Of a DNA stretch of 64,000 nucleotides, positions 1 to 10,689 are shown piece after piece. The stretch is from Smallanthus sonchifolius (Eukaryota > Streptophyta > Magnoliopsida > Asterales > Asteraceae). Under the pieces are notes generated by a model. The model was not told the origin of the DNA. It was given only the letters and a program-made list of their open reading frames with translations, and searched no databases. The translations under genes were made by a program, and so were the position numbers. Position 1 is the first letter of the stretch. The number at the start of each line of letters is the position of its first letter. The stretch is taken from positions 4,995,501-5,059,500 of the forward strand of contig CM042022.1 in NCBI GenBank assembly GCA_023525975.1, read 5' to 3'.

Positions 1-640
1 ATGTATGTAGCCTCTCCTCTCTCTCTCTTTCACGCCTGTCGTCCGTGTCTCCAAAAACCATGGATTTTAGATACTCTAAACATATAACTACGTATTGTAA
101 GATTAAAAAATAAATAAAAAAAAGTTAAGCACTTAAGCAACCAATTGGATTTACACGGTTGGTTTTAAGTTTCAAACCATCTATCAAAATGTTAAACTGT
201 TGCAACTGAATCGTCTAAATATAATTGGTTTTCACGATTCAATTATAAATATTATAGATCTTTAATAAATATTATAATTATTTCATTTTGATGTTTATTT
301 ATAGTGTCTAGTAGTTTTTACTTTCTATACCTAATTATATTTTTAAATATCTTAAAACTTATGTGATAAAATAAATTATTACTATTTTTTTTTTAAATGG
401 AATGTATTTATAGTAAAATGCACTTAATACAGTTTTCATTCTAAATTTTAAGAGGTTTAGAAAACGCATAATTATGCAGCAAAAGGAGAAAACAAAACGC
501 GATACTTTTGAAAAAAAAATCTATTGCGCGCTCGGATTTGGTTTTCTAAGAACTTAAAGTTATGGTCGAGTTTGGATATGTTAAAAATCCAAAATAAATC
601 TGGATAACAAGAAATAGATGAATATTCTCAAATGTTAGAA
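1..640. other. AT-rich intergenic DNA, no gene seen
   Basis: No open frame with recognisable protein similarity and no terminal repeats were found. The stretch has A/T runs and a short CT-rich start. Confidence 0.5.
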
Positions 641-925
641 GGCGGGTGGACAATATGGTCGATGACATAAAAATCACGTCATTTAAATGGTTGATGATGA
701 GAGGGAAGGCCCAAAATGGCAGTTGGGAGAAATGGGTCCAAGATCCATGCGAGATGTTAGATAGTTTCGTTTGTTAGTTCTATATAATAGTCTTGTTTAT
801 TTTGGGTGCAACTTGCTTCTGTGGTTTTTGGTTTGGTGTCTGTAATTGGGGTTTTTTTTTGTTAGTTACCCGCTAGCTCTTATATGAGTAATCTTATTGT
901 TGCCGTTCAAAAAAATATATAAATA
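640..925 (+). mobile_element. LINE (L1-type) 3' end: tail of reverse-transcriptase ORF, 3' UTR and A-rich tail
   Basis: A 41-codon frame at 655-777 reads DDIKITSFKWLMMRGK followed by a W-E-K-W segment. This resembles the extreme C terminus of plant LINE reverse transcriptases (I-x-x-x-x-F-x-W-x-x-x-R ... W-x-x-W). About 130 bp of T-rich 3' UTR follow, ending in TTGCCGTTC and an A-rich tail near 908-925, which is how plant L1 copies usually terminate. Only the last few hundred bases of an element are present, a typical 5'-truncated insertion. The C-terminal similarity is from memory; no target-site duplication was found. Confidence 0.55.
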
Positions 926-1711
926 AATAAACCAACTTGAACCAAACGACTTTTATAATGGATTCAACACATCGTCGTTTGATATTCGAAAAATGCCATA
1001 AAAAACCAAAAACTAACTTTTTTGTAAAACAAACAGCTAGCAAGTTTTCATCTGGATGATAGTCGCCGGAAAAATGTATAATACAAAATTAAAAATAAAT
1101 TATTTATTTTAATGAATAAATGAATATTATGATATAATTAAAAAAATTTGTTTAACAAAAAGATAAAAGTGTGATCCAACAAAAAGTATTACGGGATAAA
1201 AGATATAATTACAATAGTATTAGATTTAACCAAAAAATATAACCATTACCTACTCAAAAATATATCGACAACCTTATTTAAATCTAACCATTTATAATTT
1301 ATACAAATTATAAGTGTTTTAACTCTTTTATTATTTAACATAAAAATTTCTAAAATGCTATAAAAAATATTTATTAAAATATAAAATTTAAAACGCTTAT
1401 AATTTATACAAAATATATAAGGTTAGATGTAAGTAAACAGAAAAACGCACGGTGAGGCAAGAACTAAATCTAAAAATAAAAAAGTAAGAAATAGAAAATC
1501 GAACATAAAAGTCGTGCCAGCATAAATGTAAACCTGCGAACTACAAATTAAAAAAATGAGCGTTAATGAATACATCAAATTAATTTGAAAAAAACATATT
1601 ATATTTGACGCGGCTCGGCTTTCAATAAAATATATAAACAAATTTTAACGCTAAATTATGTTGTTACGAAAACGAACGTTAAGGAACACAAAATAAAAAA
1701 AATAATTTTTC
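926..1711. other. AT-rich DNA, nothing recognised
   Basis: Very A/T-rich with short unrelated open frames. One 72-codon frame on the minus strand (1423-1641) is hydrophobic because of base composition and has no recognisable domain. Confidence 0.4.
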
Positions 1712-1990
1712 AATGGTGAATGAAAGGAAAGTGTTTACTATACCTATGTGTTTGTAAACGAAAGAAAAAAAAGTTTTAAAGTAAGGTTTGAAAAGAGGCA
1801 AAATGAATGTTTATGCAAGTAAAGTTGTTATAAAAGATAACGATAGTTAAAGAATGTTTTTTAATAAAAGAAAGAAGGTCAACAAGACAGAAGTCATTAC
1901 ATTGTTTATAACTGGGAAGGGAAAGGTTCCTACGGGAGCGATTGTTATGTGTATGTCATGCGGGGTGGCGTACCATACGCCCAACCTGTT
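1712..1990 (+). mobile_element. Truncated LTR fragment, inverted relative to the solo LTR at 2564-5146
   Basis: Read on the plus strand, about 250 bp here match the reverse complement of 3320-3575 inside the downstream solo LTR. Shared landmarks are the AAGGTCAACAAGACAGAAG block, the GGGAAGGGAAAGGTTCC block and the flanking A-rich stretch. It is a second, opposite-facing, truncated copy of the same LTR family, so the two form a large imperfect inverted repeat. Confidence 0.75.
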
Positions 1991-2394
1991 CGGTTTTGCC
2001 AATCTTTCAAAGCAATTCAATCATTAATCCTCTTGAACATTTCCACTAAGGTTTAGCCAATTTTATCATACTGAACACATTCATTTAACTAGCCAATGCC
2101 TTCAATGAAACTTTATCATAAATTTTATGGGTCCAAGATCAACATATTGAGAATCATAGTGACAACTACTTAATTTATATGATTCAAGGGATCACATCTC
2201 ATTAAGGTCTAGGGATAACTAAAATATAATTAAAAAGAGTTAAAGAGAAATTCTCTTTACAATCATTTATAGTTAACACACACTAATTACATATCATGAT
2301 CAAAAGGGCCCAAACACACTTGAATAGATTTTATTAGCAAAAAGCACACTCGAATTGAGTCAAAACAACCCAAACAAAATATTTAAGGTCTTAA

Positions 2395-2555
2395 TGATTT
2401 AACACACTTGAAATTGGACATACAACCAAACACACTTTATAAAAAGCTTAAAGACCATAAGAAACTTAAAATGGGTCAAAACGACCCGTACACACTTAAT
2501 GATCATAACACACTTGAAATGGGTCAAAACGACACATACACACTATATAAGGTCT
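2395..2555 (+). repeat. Short tandem repeat with core ACTTGAAATGGGTCAAAACG
   Basis: Three to four imperfect units of about 40 bp carry the core ACTTGAAATGGGTCAAAACG followed by ACxxxTACACAC. Another unit resumes directly after the solo LTR at 5157-5190, so the LTR was inserted into this array. Confidence 0.7.
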
Positions 2556-3009
2556 TAATGAACTGTAAGGCCCCAAACTCGGGTCACCTCACTTGTTAGA
2601 TTTACTTATTCACAAACAGTTCTTAAACTTTAAATGCTTCATAGCAGCGAAAAATAAATGTCATTACATCATGTCAAAATGCCAACCAATTAAAACATTT
2701 AAAACTATTGTCTCAACTATTACAACTTTCATTCAAAACACATGGGATGCCACAAGCCTTTGATACCGGGTAATTCTTCTCAGCCAGCCAAGCAATCCAA
2801 AGCTATGTCCATACCTACACTTAAACTAACGTGCATACTAAAAGTCAGCTAACGCTGAGTGAGTTCTAGCTTTACATAAAACATTCATTAAAATAAAAGT
2901 AGAAGAGTTTACACTTTCTTACGCAGTGACGGTAAAGGAAAAACTTTCACTGTTCATTACTTTCAAATCATACATTAAATGTCTATACTGCACGCATCAT
3001 AACATGTGA

Positions 3010-3240
3010 AACTCATCACACTGACTCATCGTGAAGACTTATCACACAGAAGTTTATCACATAGACGCTTATCACACAGAGTTAACCATGAATGTTTATC
3101 ACACAGACTCAACATAAAGGCTTATCACACAGACGCTTATCAAACAGGATTAGCAAGTAGCTTCTTATCACAAAGGCTTATCATAAAGATGAGGTCACAT
3201 TTACTCATGAGTAATCGTCGTTACTCCTTATCACAAAGAA
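3010..3240 (-). repeat. Variable array zone V2 of the solo LTR: CTTATCACACAGACG-type units
   Basis: About ten degenerate units of 12-18 bp share the word TTATCACA(C/A)AG. They produce a meaningless repetitive open frame on the plus strand. The zone lies in the distal half of the LTR, at about the same relative position as the hairpin arrays of related LTRs at 7772, 15314 and 57443. Confidence 0.75.
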
Positions 3241-3912
3241 CCAGTTAAACAACCGTTGGCTTGCCACAAATGCCCCTAACAAGATGATGCCATGACCGAC
3301 TTACTCACACAGGACGTACGCATGACATACACATAACAATCGCTCCTGTAGGAACCTTTCCCTTCACTTCCCAGTTATAAACAATGTAATGACTTCTATC
3401 TTGTTGACCTTCTTTCTTTTATTAAAAACATTCTTTAACTATCGTTATCTTTCATAACAACTTTACTTGTATAAACATTCACTTTGCCTCTTTTCAAACC
3501 TTACTTTAAAACTTTCTTTTCTTTCGTTTACAAACACACAGGTATAGTAAACACTTTCCTTTCATTCATCAACACACAATTAAGGCGAATACTTTACACA
3601 CTTAGTTTATTAACACACTTTTATAATAAACTCATACAGTATACACACCACCCTAAAAGCAGGCATAAAAGAAGTCTATAACTCACCTGATCGTCGGATA
3701 ACTAACTCTGAACGTAAGGTCTAAGTTAGGTTGTTTGCTATTGAATATGCATAAGAGTTAACACGCAAAACTATCAAATCTGACTAGTGTCGCATGTCAG
3801 TGTCGCCAAGATAGTGGCGCCAGGCACACTATCAGTGTCACCAAGGCAGTGTCGCCAGGCACGCTAACAGTGTCACCAAGGCAGTGTCGCCAGAACTTGC
3901 GTTCTAGACTTA

Positions 3913-4459
3913 GGGGTTGTTTCATAGCCTCTTAATGATTCCATTAAGATGCTACCTCTGAATTCATCGATGTTACCTACCAAATAAAAGGCCTGTTCGG
4001 GAAGACCATCTAATTCTCTAGAAAGGATTAATTGAAAGCCTCTAATTGTTTTTGCAAAACCAACATATTTTCCCGAAAGAACCAGTAAATACTTCTGCTA
4101 CGAAAAAAGGTTCTGATATGAAACACTCAATTTTTCACGCTCTTGCTACGGTTAAACGATCTTCTTCGAATAATTCATCTAATACAAGAATAACTATAAT
4201 ATCTTGAAGTTCTTTGTAATGTTGTAAAGTTTGCTTAACCTGTTGTGCAGTTTCATAATATTCGTCACCAAGATCCGAGGTTGTAGCATAGTTGACGTTG
4301 AATCTAAAGGATCTACTGCTGGATAGATACCTTTGGCGACTAATCAGGTAGGGAGTGTTTGTTTCAGATTTTGCTAGCCTCTTAATGGTTCAGCACAGAA
4401 ACCATGTTGAACCATTCAGAACTCTTAATGGTTCAGCTCTTAATGAACCAAACAGCCCC
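3913..4459. mobile_element. Tourist/Harbinger-like MITE with TTA TSD, hosting plastid DNA
   Basis: TTA occurs at 3910-3912 and 4460-4462. Just inside are GGGGTTGTTT on the left and the reverse complement of GGGGCTGTTTGG on the right. Subterminal words such as CTCTTAATG recur at both ends. TTA duplication plus GGGG-TGTTT ends fit the PIF/Harbinger (Tourist) group and match the style of the element at 54841-55132. Most of its interior is a plastid atpB fragment. Confidence 0.6.
3963..4347 (-). pseudogene. atpB: Nuclear plastid DNA (NUPT): fragment of chloroplast atpB
   Basis: The minus strand encodes the C-terminal third of the chloroplast ATP synthase beta subunit. In order it contains AKGIYPAVDPLDST, then TMLQPRI, then QQVKQTLQHYKELQDII, then EEDRLTVARA, and finally GKYVGFAKTIRGFQLILS with LPEQAFYLVGNIDE. 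The real protein forms part of the catalytic F1 head in thylakoids. Here the frame is broken by a stop after ARA and by indels in the I-V-G-E and G-S-P-G regions. Both ends stop abruptly within the gene, so this is a dead organelle insertion, not a nuclear-encoded subunit. It lies inside the MITE at 3913-4459, itself inside a solo LTR. The family assignment is strong because many conserved words line up in order. Confidence 0.9.
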
Positions 4460-5190
4460 TTAGTGTCATGGAACCTAGTGTCGCCTACTTTAGTGTCGCC
4501 ATTTGGATTTGGCGACACTATTAGTGTTTCCAGAGAATGACACATATCCCCAATCATTGAAACACCTCGGGCATCACGCTCTTCTTCCCCGATATCCCGA
4601 CTAGTGTCGCCACATGAAGGTGGTGACACCATTAGTGTCGCCTGATGAACATCAATCTCAAATAGGCTCGTTTTCAATCCAAGTTTGTAATTTTTACGTC
4701 CAAATCGTTTATCTAGTTTCCATGAAGATAGATATGGTCTTCTTACCCCATATTACATCTAAAAACCCATACTTTGATATCAAAACCCTAGTATTACCCC
4801 TAAACCCATTTAAACTGAAAATCAGATGTTTTAGGTTCGATCTTTACCTTAAAACAGACGTTTCTTCATACAATCTTCTTCACTAACACTAGAGACACAA
4901 CTTGGAATAGATCGTGAGCATCAAGAAGCAATTTCTAGCACTTTCTCTCTCTAAAATGCTCTTTTTCTCTCTCTAGACGAAAATGGTGTTTTGTTGGTAA
5001 TGGAGTATGAATGAAGAGGATGGCTTGGGTTAAACCCTCCCCCTTAGCCCATCACAACCGGCCTAAGCCCATTCTCCACCAAACCCACCATCTTTCTTTT
5101 TTATCCAATTGGCCCACTTAGCTTGTCAGGTTTTTCGGATGTTACATGAACACAACACACTTGAAATGGGTCAAAACGACATGTACATAC

Positions 5191-5598
5191 CTCAACCTAA
5201 ATAATACAATATTGTATAATAAATAATAAATAATTCTAACATAAACTCTATGTGGTAATTTGATGGAGGTAAATACCTTTGTCGATTAAAGATGATGATG
5301 ATGATGCCCCCTTTTGATCTTCAATCTTAACCACTTGTGTTCCTAATCATGATCAATATATTCAAAATTCATTATCAAGAATTTCTCACACGTTGCAGTT
5401 AAAAAGGCATTCAAGTTAGGAACAACTTTTCTTTGCGTCATTTCATCAAACACTTGATATGCATCCTATTTACTAGAACATGTATTTTCATGTTATTGTC
5501 ATTTTACGAATCCTTTTCTTCATTCTCTTTATATCATAGATAGAATAAAAGAAGTTATCACTACAATATTTTGGAATTATTTAACAAGTACGTATCAA
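5191..5598. other. Intergenic DNA with a short GAT microsatellite
   Basis: No coding signal. A (GAT)5 run is at about 5291-5306. Confidence 0.4.
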
Positions 5599-5803
5599 TG
5601 TTGGCAAACTTGTTAAGTTCGCTAGTTTTGTTAGGGGCAAACTTGTAAAGTTCGCCCAGATAGTTTAGTTTGTTTCTTTATTTGTGTATAAATAGTCTTT
5701 TTATAATCATTATTGAGTTATTAATCAAATCATTTTTCCCCCAATCATTCTCTCTCGTTTATCTTTTTCTCTCTTTTTAGCTTTCACTCTCGTTATCATA
5801 GCA
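5599..5803 (+). mobile_element. Copia-type LTR (about 205 bp)
   Basis: Starts TGTTGGCAAACTTG and ends CATAGCA immediately before a canonical primer-binding site. It is closely related to the perfect solo LTR at 58091-58297: both share TATAAATAGTCT, the ATCATTATTGAGTTAT block and a CCCCAATCA(T/C)TCTCTCTC stretch. A TATA-like TATAAATA is at about 5690. No downstream LTR was found. Confidence 0.75.
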
Positions 5804-5815
5804 TGGTATCAGAGC
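5804..5815 (+). promoter_or_regulatory. Retrotransposon primer-binding site complementary to initiator tRNA-Met
   Basis: TGGTATCAGAGC directly follows the LTR 3' end; this is the standard plant retrotransposon PBS for tRNA-Met. Confidence 0.85.
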
Positions 5816-6324
5816 ATGTATGCTCGATTATGTGATATCTTCTCTTTTTCTGTCTTTGTTCCGCATTCGTGTTTCATTTTTTCTTTATTTTCTTGCAGAT
5901 TCTTGATTTTCTCGAGTCGATTGGGGTTCTTTTGATGTTTTTCTTCGTTCAAAACATTCCTTTTGTGTTTCTGATCATTCTTACGGATGGATCCCTTCAT
6001 ATTCATTTTTGATTTCTAGTTATGATGATTTCTGGATCGATTTTACGATTTTTAGTTCATGCAGACGAACTTATGTTCTGTTCCAGGAGTTCGCTTGAGA
6101 AGTTCGCTTAACAAGTTCGCTTGATAAGTTCGCCAACAAATATTACATCTAGAGCTTATAATTTTCGAACTACATTACATCAAATCAAAAACTAGTTCCA
6201 AATCAAGAGGGGTTCGCGAGTAATGATTGAGGTAGGTTCTATTCTATAGTCTAACCAATAAAGGATGTAATTAAGTTAAATTATGCATAATTATCACAAT
6301 ATAATCTGATTTGATTAACCAATT
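5816..6324 (+). mobile_element. Remnant of copia leader region
   Basis: Sequence downstream of the PBS has no intact gag frame. At 6083-6146 four AAGTTCGCTT(G/A)A-like words repeat and end in GTTCGCCAACA, which is the start of this LTR family read in reverse. It is interrupted by the solo LTR at 6325. Confidence 0.45.
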
Positions 6325-6830
6325 TGTAACATCCTAAAAATAAAACGACAATAAAAATAGTAACGGGTCTAAAGCGGGATGAACGGGATAAACGAACAAA
6401 GACACGCGGGCCGAGGATGGGCCAAGGTTGGTCGCGAATGGGCCTGGGGTGGGAGGCCACTCCCATAAATACCCCTACACACACACCATTTCTCTCATTT
6501 GCAAGTTTTAGAGAGAAAAACCGTAGAGAGAGAAAGTGAAGGATCGACTCGAGATTGCGAGGGAAGGATTCTCCAGTGCTCGTGAAGATAACCTCCGAAT
6601 CAGAAGCTCGATACAGGTAACGGTTTTGCCTAGATTTGAGTTTTTGTTAACTTTGGGGTTTTCGGGTTTTGGGAGAAAATGTAAAGTTTTTACGTATGAA
6701 ACTTGAAAATAAACATAGATCTAGCATCTAGAAGGAAAAACGAATGTTTTGAATGTAGAAAGTTGGGATCTTGATGTAATCAGATTCGCATGCAAGAACT
6801 TAGGGTTCTTGGGGAAGAAGACTGCACTCA

Positions 6831-6995
6831 GGCCTTGCGTACTTGTTAAGTACGCAAGAGCAAGGCCTTGCGTACTTGTTAAGTACGCAAGAACAAGGCC
6901 CTACGTACTTGTTAAGTACGCAAGAGCAAGGCCCTGTGTACTTGTTAAGTACGCAAGAGAAAGGTCCTGCACACTTGCTAAAAGCGCAGGCATCA
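6831..6995 (+). repeat. Five 33-bp tandem units, each an 11-bp-stem hairpin (zone V1)
   Basis: Units start at 6831, 6864, 6897, 6930 and 6963 (period exactly 33). Each contains CTTGCGTACTT-GTT-AAGTACGCAAG, an inverted repeat with a 3-nt loop; units 3-5 are progressively degenerate. Because 33 is a multiple of three, an apparent peptide repeat (RPCVLVKYARA) appears in one frame, but nothing suggests it is translated. Confidence 0.9.
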
Positions 6996-7214
6996 GGACT
7001 ATGGGGATAAATAGCTGGTTAGTAAAGTCAGTATGTTCACCTAATTCATTATGATTAAACCGTTAGAGTCGGGATTAGGTCTGATGTGTATGTAACTACT
7101 CAATCCAGATCGTACTTGACGTTGTTGGGCCTTCGATTAGGATAACGAGACTAGCTTATTAGGTGAGTTCTAGAGTCCTCTTTTAAATGTTTTAATAATG
7201 TGCATACATACAGA

Positions 7215-7315
7215 ACGAGGTTTATGAAATGATGTTTACAAAACGAGGTTTATGAAATGATGTTTACAAAACGAGGTTTATGAAATGATGTTTACAAAAC
7301 GAGGTTTATGAACGA
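7215..7315 (+). repeat. Four 28-bp direct tandem repeats (ACGAGGTTTATGAAATGATG)
   Basis: Copies of ACGAGGTTTATGAA begin at 7215, 7243, 7271 and 7299. The first three are nearly identical and the fourth is truncated. They lie inside the solo LTR. Confidence 0.9.
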
Positions 7316-7771
7316 TGCTTCCGAAAAGGGAAGTTAAAAGGTGTTAATGAAATGATTACGAAATGATGCTTCTGAAAGGGGAAGTTGAAATATGTTAATG
7401 AATTGTTTACGAAACGATGCTTCCGATAGGGGAAGATGAAACGAGTTAATGAAATGTTTTGCCAAATAAAGTTTACAAAAGATTTACGGATGAAATGTTA
7501 TTTAATAAAACGTACGAATGCTTTAACTAAAATGAGGTAAAGGATTTCATGAAAGTCATGACAATGAACGAATCTGCCACGAGTTCCTACGGGAGCTAGG
7601 GTATGTATGTATGTATTGGCCTTACCCTTACGGGGGGCCTATGTGGCTGGCTAACAGTTGTACAACTGGTTGAGTAAAGGGTGACGACGGTCCCCTATGG
7701 GATTACCGGGATCCCTTAACGGGAGGCATTATTCCCCGTGAGGGAACAGTGCGTAAAACGATGTTTGGTCT

Positions 7772-7868
7772 GCCTTGAGGTAACTAGCCTCAGGTGGTCT
7801 GCCTTAAGGTAACTAGCCTTAGGAGACGTGTGCTTGACGGATGGCCTAGAGGTAACGAGCCTTAGGTT
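7772..7868 (+). repeat. Hairpin repeats with compensating stem changes (zone V2)
   Basis: Three units share the loop GTAACTAG or GTAACGAG. Unit 1 has stem TGAGG/CCTCA, unit 2 TAAGG/CCTTA, and unit 3 a GAGG/CCTT stem with one G-U pair. The change from GAGG/CCTC to AAGG/CCTT keeps pairing. Confidence 0.65.
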
Positions 7869-8384
7869 CTTCCGTCAGAATACGGTGTATGGAATTGACA
7901 GTTACGAGAAGGCGCATATTCGGTTCATGTTGACTTGTGTTATGATGCTATGTTACGATATTTTTACGATGTTAAGTTATTGCATGCTTTACGTACGCTT
8001 TTGTTAAATAAATGAATGTTATGTTTTTGGCGAATGTTATGTTTTTGGCGAATGTTTATGGTTAATGTTTTATAAAAAGCTAGAACTCACCAGCGTAGCT
8101 GACTTTTAATATGCACATTCAGGTTAAGGACAGGTACGGGCGATGGATGGTGATGTTTGGCAAGTGAGAAGAGTTACCCGGCTGATAATGAAGTCTGACA
8201 TCCCGTTATGTTTTATTTATGTTATGTTTTATGTTTAAGACAATGTTACGTTTCCGCACGTTGAACAATGTTATGTTATGTTTGAAATGAAATTTTTCGC
8301 TGCGTTATTTGATAATCAAGTTTAAAAACTGTTTGTGAATGAGTAAATCCAACAAGTGAGGCCTCTCGGGTTTGGGGCCTTACA

Positions 8385-9990
8385 CAATTCCTCGTTGTAT
8401 TCATTAATACCTCAATCTAGGGTTAATTACAACATACCTTGGTCTTCTTTTCTATAAGAGGATTCACTACACACTTGATCTTGAATGAAATTCTGAATTA
8501 TCAGATACAATTCAAGGTTTCTAACGCAATTTCTGTCTTTTTATTCCTGATTGCATCGATCCTCCCCCCTTTCTCTAAGTTGAAGCCCGAATTTTTGAGG
8601 TTTCAAATACGTGGCCTTTCTTTTGGTTCTCAGGTATTTGATTTAATATCCCTTTTGCTCCTGTAAATCCATTATTTACCTCATGCACTATTTATTTGAC
8701 ACCAAACTTATCTATCTTGTATTATAACCATCTAAGTCACTGAAGTTCTACCTTTAGCACATTTATTTACTTCAAATAAACTATACCTTAATAATTTCAC
8801 CAGGCATATCATATAACAGTAGAATTGGGCACATGGTTTCTCAGGGCGGCGTATGGTAAGTTGGCCCGCACAAAACTTGGCGGTTCTTCATTTGATTTTT
8901 AAACCAGCTTATGCCAAGTTCTTAGTACAGTCCAGACCATAATTATCTATCATTTTGATTACCAAACTTACACAAACATAATAGGCATTTGCCTAGTCTT
9001 TATTGATTCATCTGAATGTTTCAACTATTTCTTATACACCTTTGAAATTCATTGATTCCAAACTAAGCACATCAAGTTTCCTTTGAGACTCATGATCTCA
9101 AAATTTACATCTATTGCTTTCCCTTGAGACTCTTTATAGAGCTTTATGCATCCTTGTAGTTCTTGACTTCAATTTAGCTCTTAAACGTTCCTTTGAGGCA
9201 TATGACAATATCATTGTACTTTATTCTCATGAACATACTTAGGTCCATATCATCCCAATTCTGCACCTGTATACTTTGAATATAGATTTAAGAGTTTATG
9301 TACTTACATTGATCCTTTTGATTTCTGATTTGTAATTCTTTTTCTTCCACCGGTTGACCCCGTGAAATCAACATACATCAATTGTATTTCCATGAGTTAA
9401 GGACATAACTCGAAATCATATGATCAATTGCCTCTACATTGTTTAATATGCATTTTGAGTGTATCTTTTCCATTAGTTTTCATCATTTGATGAAAATTGA
9501 AACACCATTCTTTCAAAACCCATTCCAGATTAAAATTACTCATCATTTTGATCATTTAACTCCATTGAAGCAAACTTGAAATTACCCACATTTAAGGTTC
9601 TTAAATTCTTTTCCTTGATTCATAGACATTTTTAAACTCAAGTATAGTGAGTTTTAACCAAAGGGCTTGTATTCCAATAGTATCTGAGTGTGTATGTAAT
9701 GGTGTCCCTCCTCATGAGTTGTGAAGTGGTGACCAGGAAGCGTCGTACCGGTGGATTCGACAGCTGAACGTGGGGCTGTTTCGGGGCTGAATCAGTAACA
9801 AAACAGTATCAAGTGACAATGATATAGGGCTGCCAAAACGAGTGAGCAAGAAAATAACGGAAAGAAAAGAAAGAGCATGATATTCTGTTGTGAATCTATG
9901 TAAAGAAAGCAAGCAAGAAGATCAAGAACATGTGTGGTTTATTCAAGAAAGTTACCAAGATGAGCAAGAAACAAATGGGTCAAAGTCAAG
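8385..9990. other. Intergenic DNA, no gene recognised
   Basis: AT-rich sequence with several exon-like or splice-like words but no frame with recognisable protein similarity. It is contiguous with the sequence left of the solo LTR at 6325. Confidence 0.4.
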
Positions 9991-9992
9991 AT

Positions 9993-10240
9993 TAAGGGGG
10001 TGAGTGTAAGGGTTAATCTTGACGGGTCATGGAGTTGGATACATGTTAGCAAAAAATCTATTTAGTCACATATTTTTTTATAGTTTAAAGGGTCATGGGT
10101 AGTTTATTTTGTTTAGTTAAAGTAGTGGACTCATGTGTTAGGTTAATTTTCTTTTCTTTAGGAGCAAGTGTTATTTTTTCTATTTAATGTAAGTTTGAAA
10201 TGAAAGAAATGCACTATTTAAGCAATAAAATTACTCTCTA
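9993..10240 (+). mobile_element. Possible 3' LTR start of a degraded retroelement
   Basis: A polypurine-tract-like TAAGGGGG at 9993-10000 is followed by TGAGTGTAAGGG, and the next 240 bp resemble the U3/R of plant LTRs. The 3' limit and TSD could not be found. Confidence 0.3.
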
Positions 10241-10689
10241 AACGTTAGTCTGGGCCAACATTTTATACTAAGTGATGTACTAGACAGTCCATGTTCGGGC
10301 ATAGATTGACTGCTCTTTCTAGAAACTTTCCAAACTTTTTTTAGATAAACCTTTATTGTTTTGGGTTTAAACTTTAATGCCTTCTTGTATTCACTTAGTT
10401 TTTCTAAAGTGTGTGACATGTAATTTCAGAAGAATGACCTTCACTTTATCGTAGTAAGAAGGAAATAGTGTAGTAGACGACATGTGTAGTTATGACAAGT
10501 ATCTTTTGAATTATGCTTTGTAATCAACGAAAACAACTTCTATTTTCAGAAACACAATGTTTTGTATATTACATAACCTAGAATTTGTGGCAGTTTCTTA
10601 TTATCCAATATGTGTGCTAGGAATTCTGCATCATTTAATCATTTTTCAAACTAAAAATGGGGTACGTAATGTCACCAAACAAGATTCAT

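Larger units (their letters stand above)
3789..4645 (-). repeat. Variable array zone V1 of the solo LTR: AGTGTCGCCA words, split by a Tourist-like insertion
   Basis: The word AGTGTCGCCA and variants (AGTGTCACCA, GGCGACACT) recur at 3789-3896 and again at 4461-4645. The halves are separated by the insertion at 3913-4459. Measured from the LTR 5' end at 5146, the proximal block is 500-690 bp in, the same offset as unrelated repeats in the LTRs at 6325, 14701 and 56024. Confidence 0.75.
2564..5146 (-). mobile_element. Solo LTR (2583 bp) of a Ty3/gypsy-like family, 5-bp TSD TGAAC
   Basis: The plus strand begins TGTAAGGCCCC and ends GGATGTTACA, i.e. TG...CA termini. It is flanked by TGAAC at 2559-2563 and at 5147-5151, a perfect 5-bp target-site duplication. 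No internal gag-pol region or second LTR is present, so it is a solo LTR formed by recombination. Orientation is minus: relatives with a visible primer-binding site begin TGTAA-ATCC. It has swallowed a Tourist-like element carrying plastid DNA (3913-4459) and holds two tandem-repeat zones. Confidence 0.9.
6325..8384 (+). mobile_element. Solo LTR (2060 bp), 5-bp TSD CAATT
   Basis: Begins TGTAACATCC and ends GGGGCCTTACA. It is flanked by CAATT at 6320-6324 and 8385-8389, a perfect 5-bp duplication. A TATA-like CATAAATACCC is at 6465-6475, followed by a leader rich in AGAGAGAAA. It is the same family as the inverted LTRs at 2564 and 14701 and the direct one at 56024, and is nearly the same length as the last. 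No internal region is present. Confidence 0.92.

Noticed and set aside
3006..3248. 80-codon ORF with Ser-His-Arg repeats
   Set aside because: Product of the CTTATCACACAGACG repeat array in a solo LTR read on the non-transcribed strand.
6831..6995. CRISPR-like array
   Set aside because: Repeats are directly adjacent with no unique spacers, and the context is a plant LTR.
6749..7054. 101-codon ORF with RPCVLVKYARA peptide repeats
   Set aside because: It is the in-frame reading of a 33-bp palindromic tandem array inside a solo LTR; no domain, and the repeat explains the open frame.
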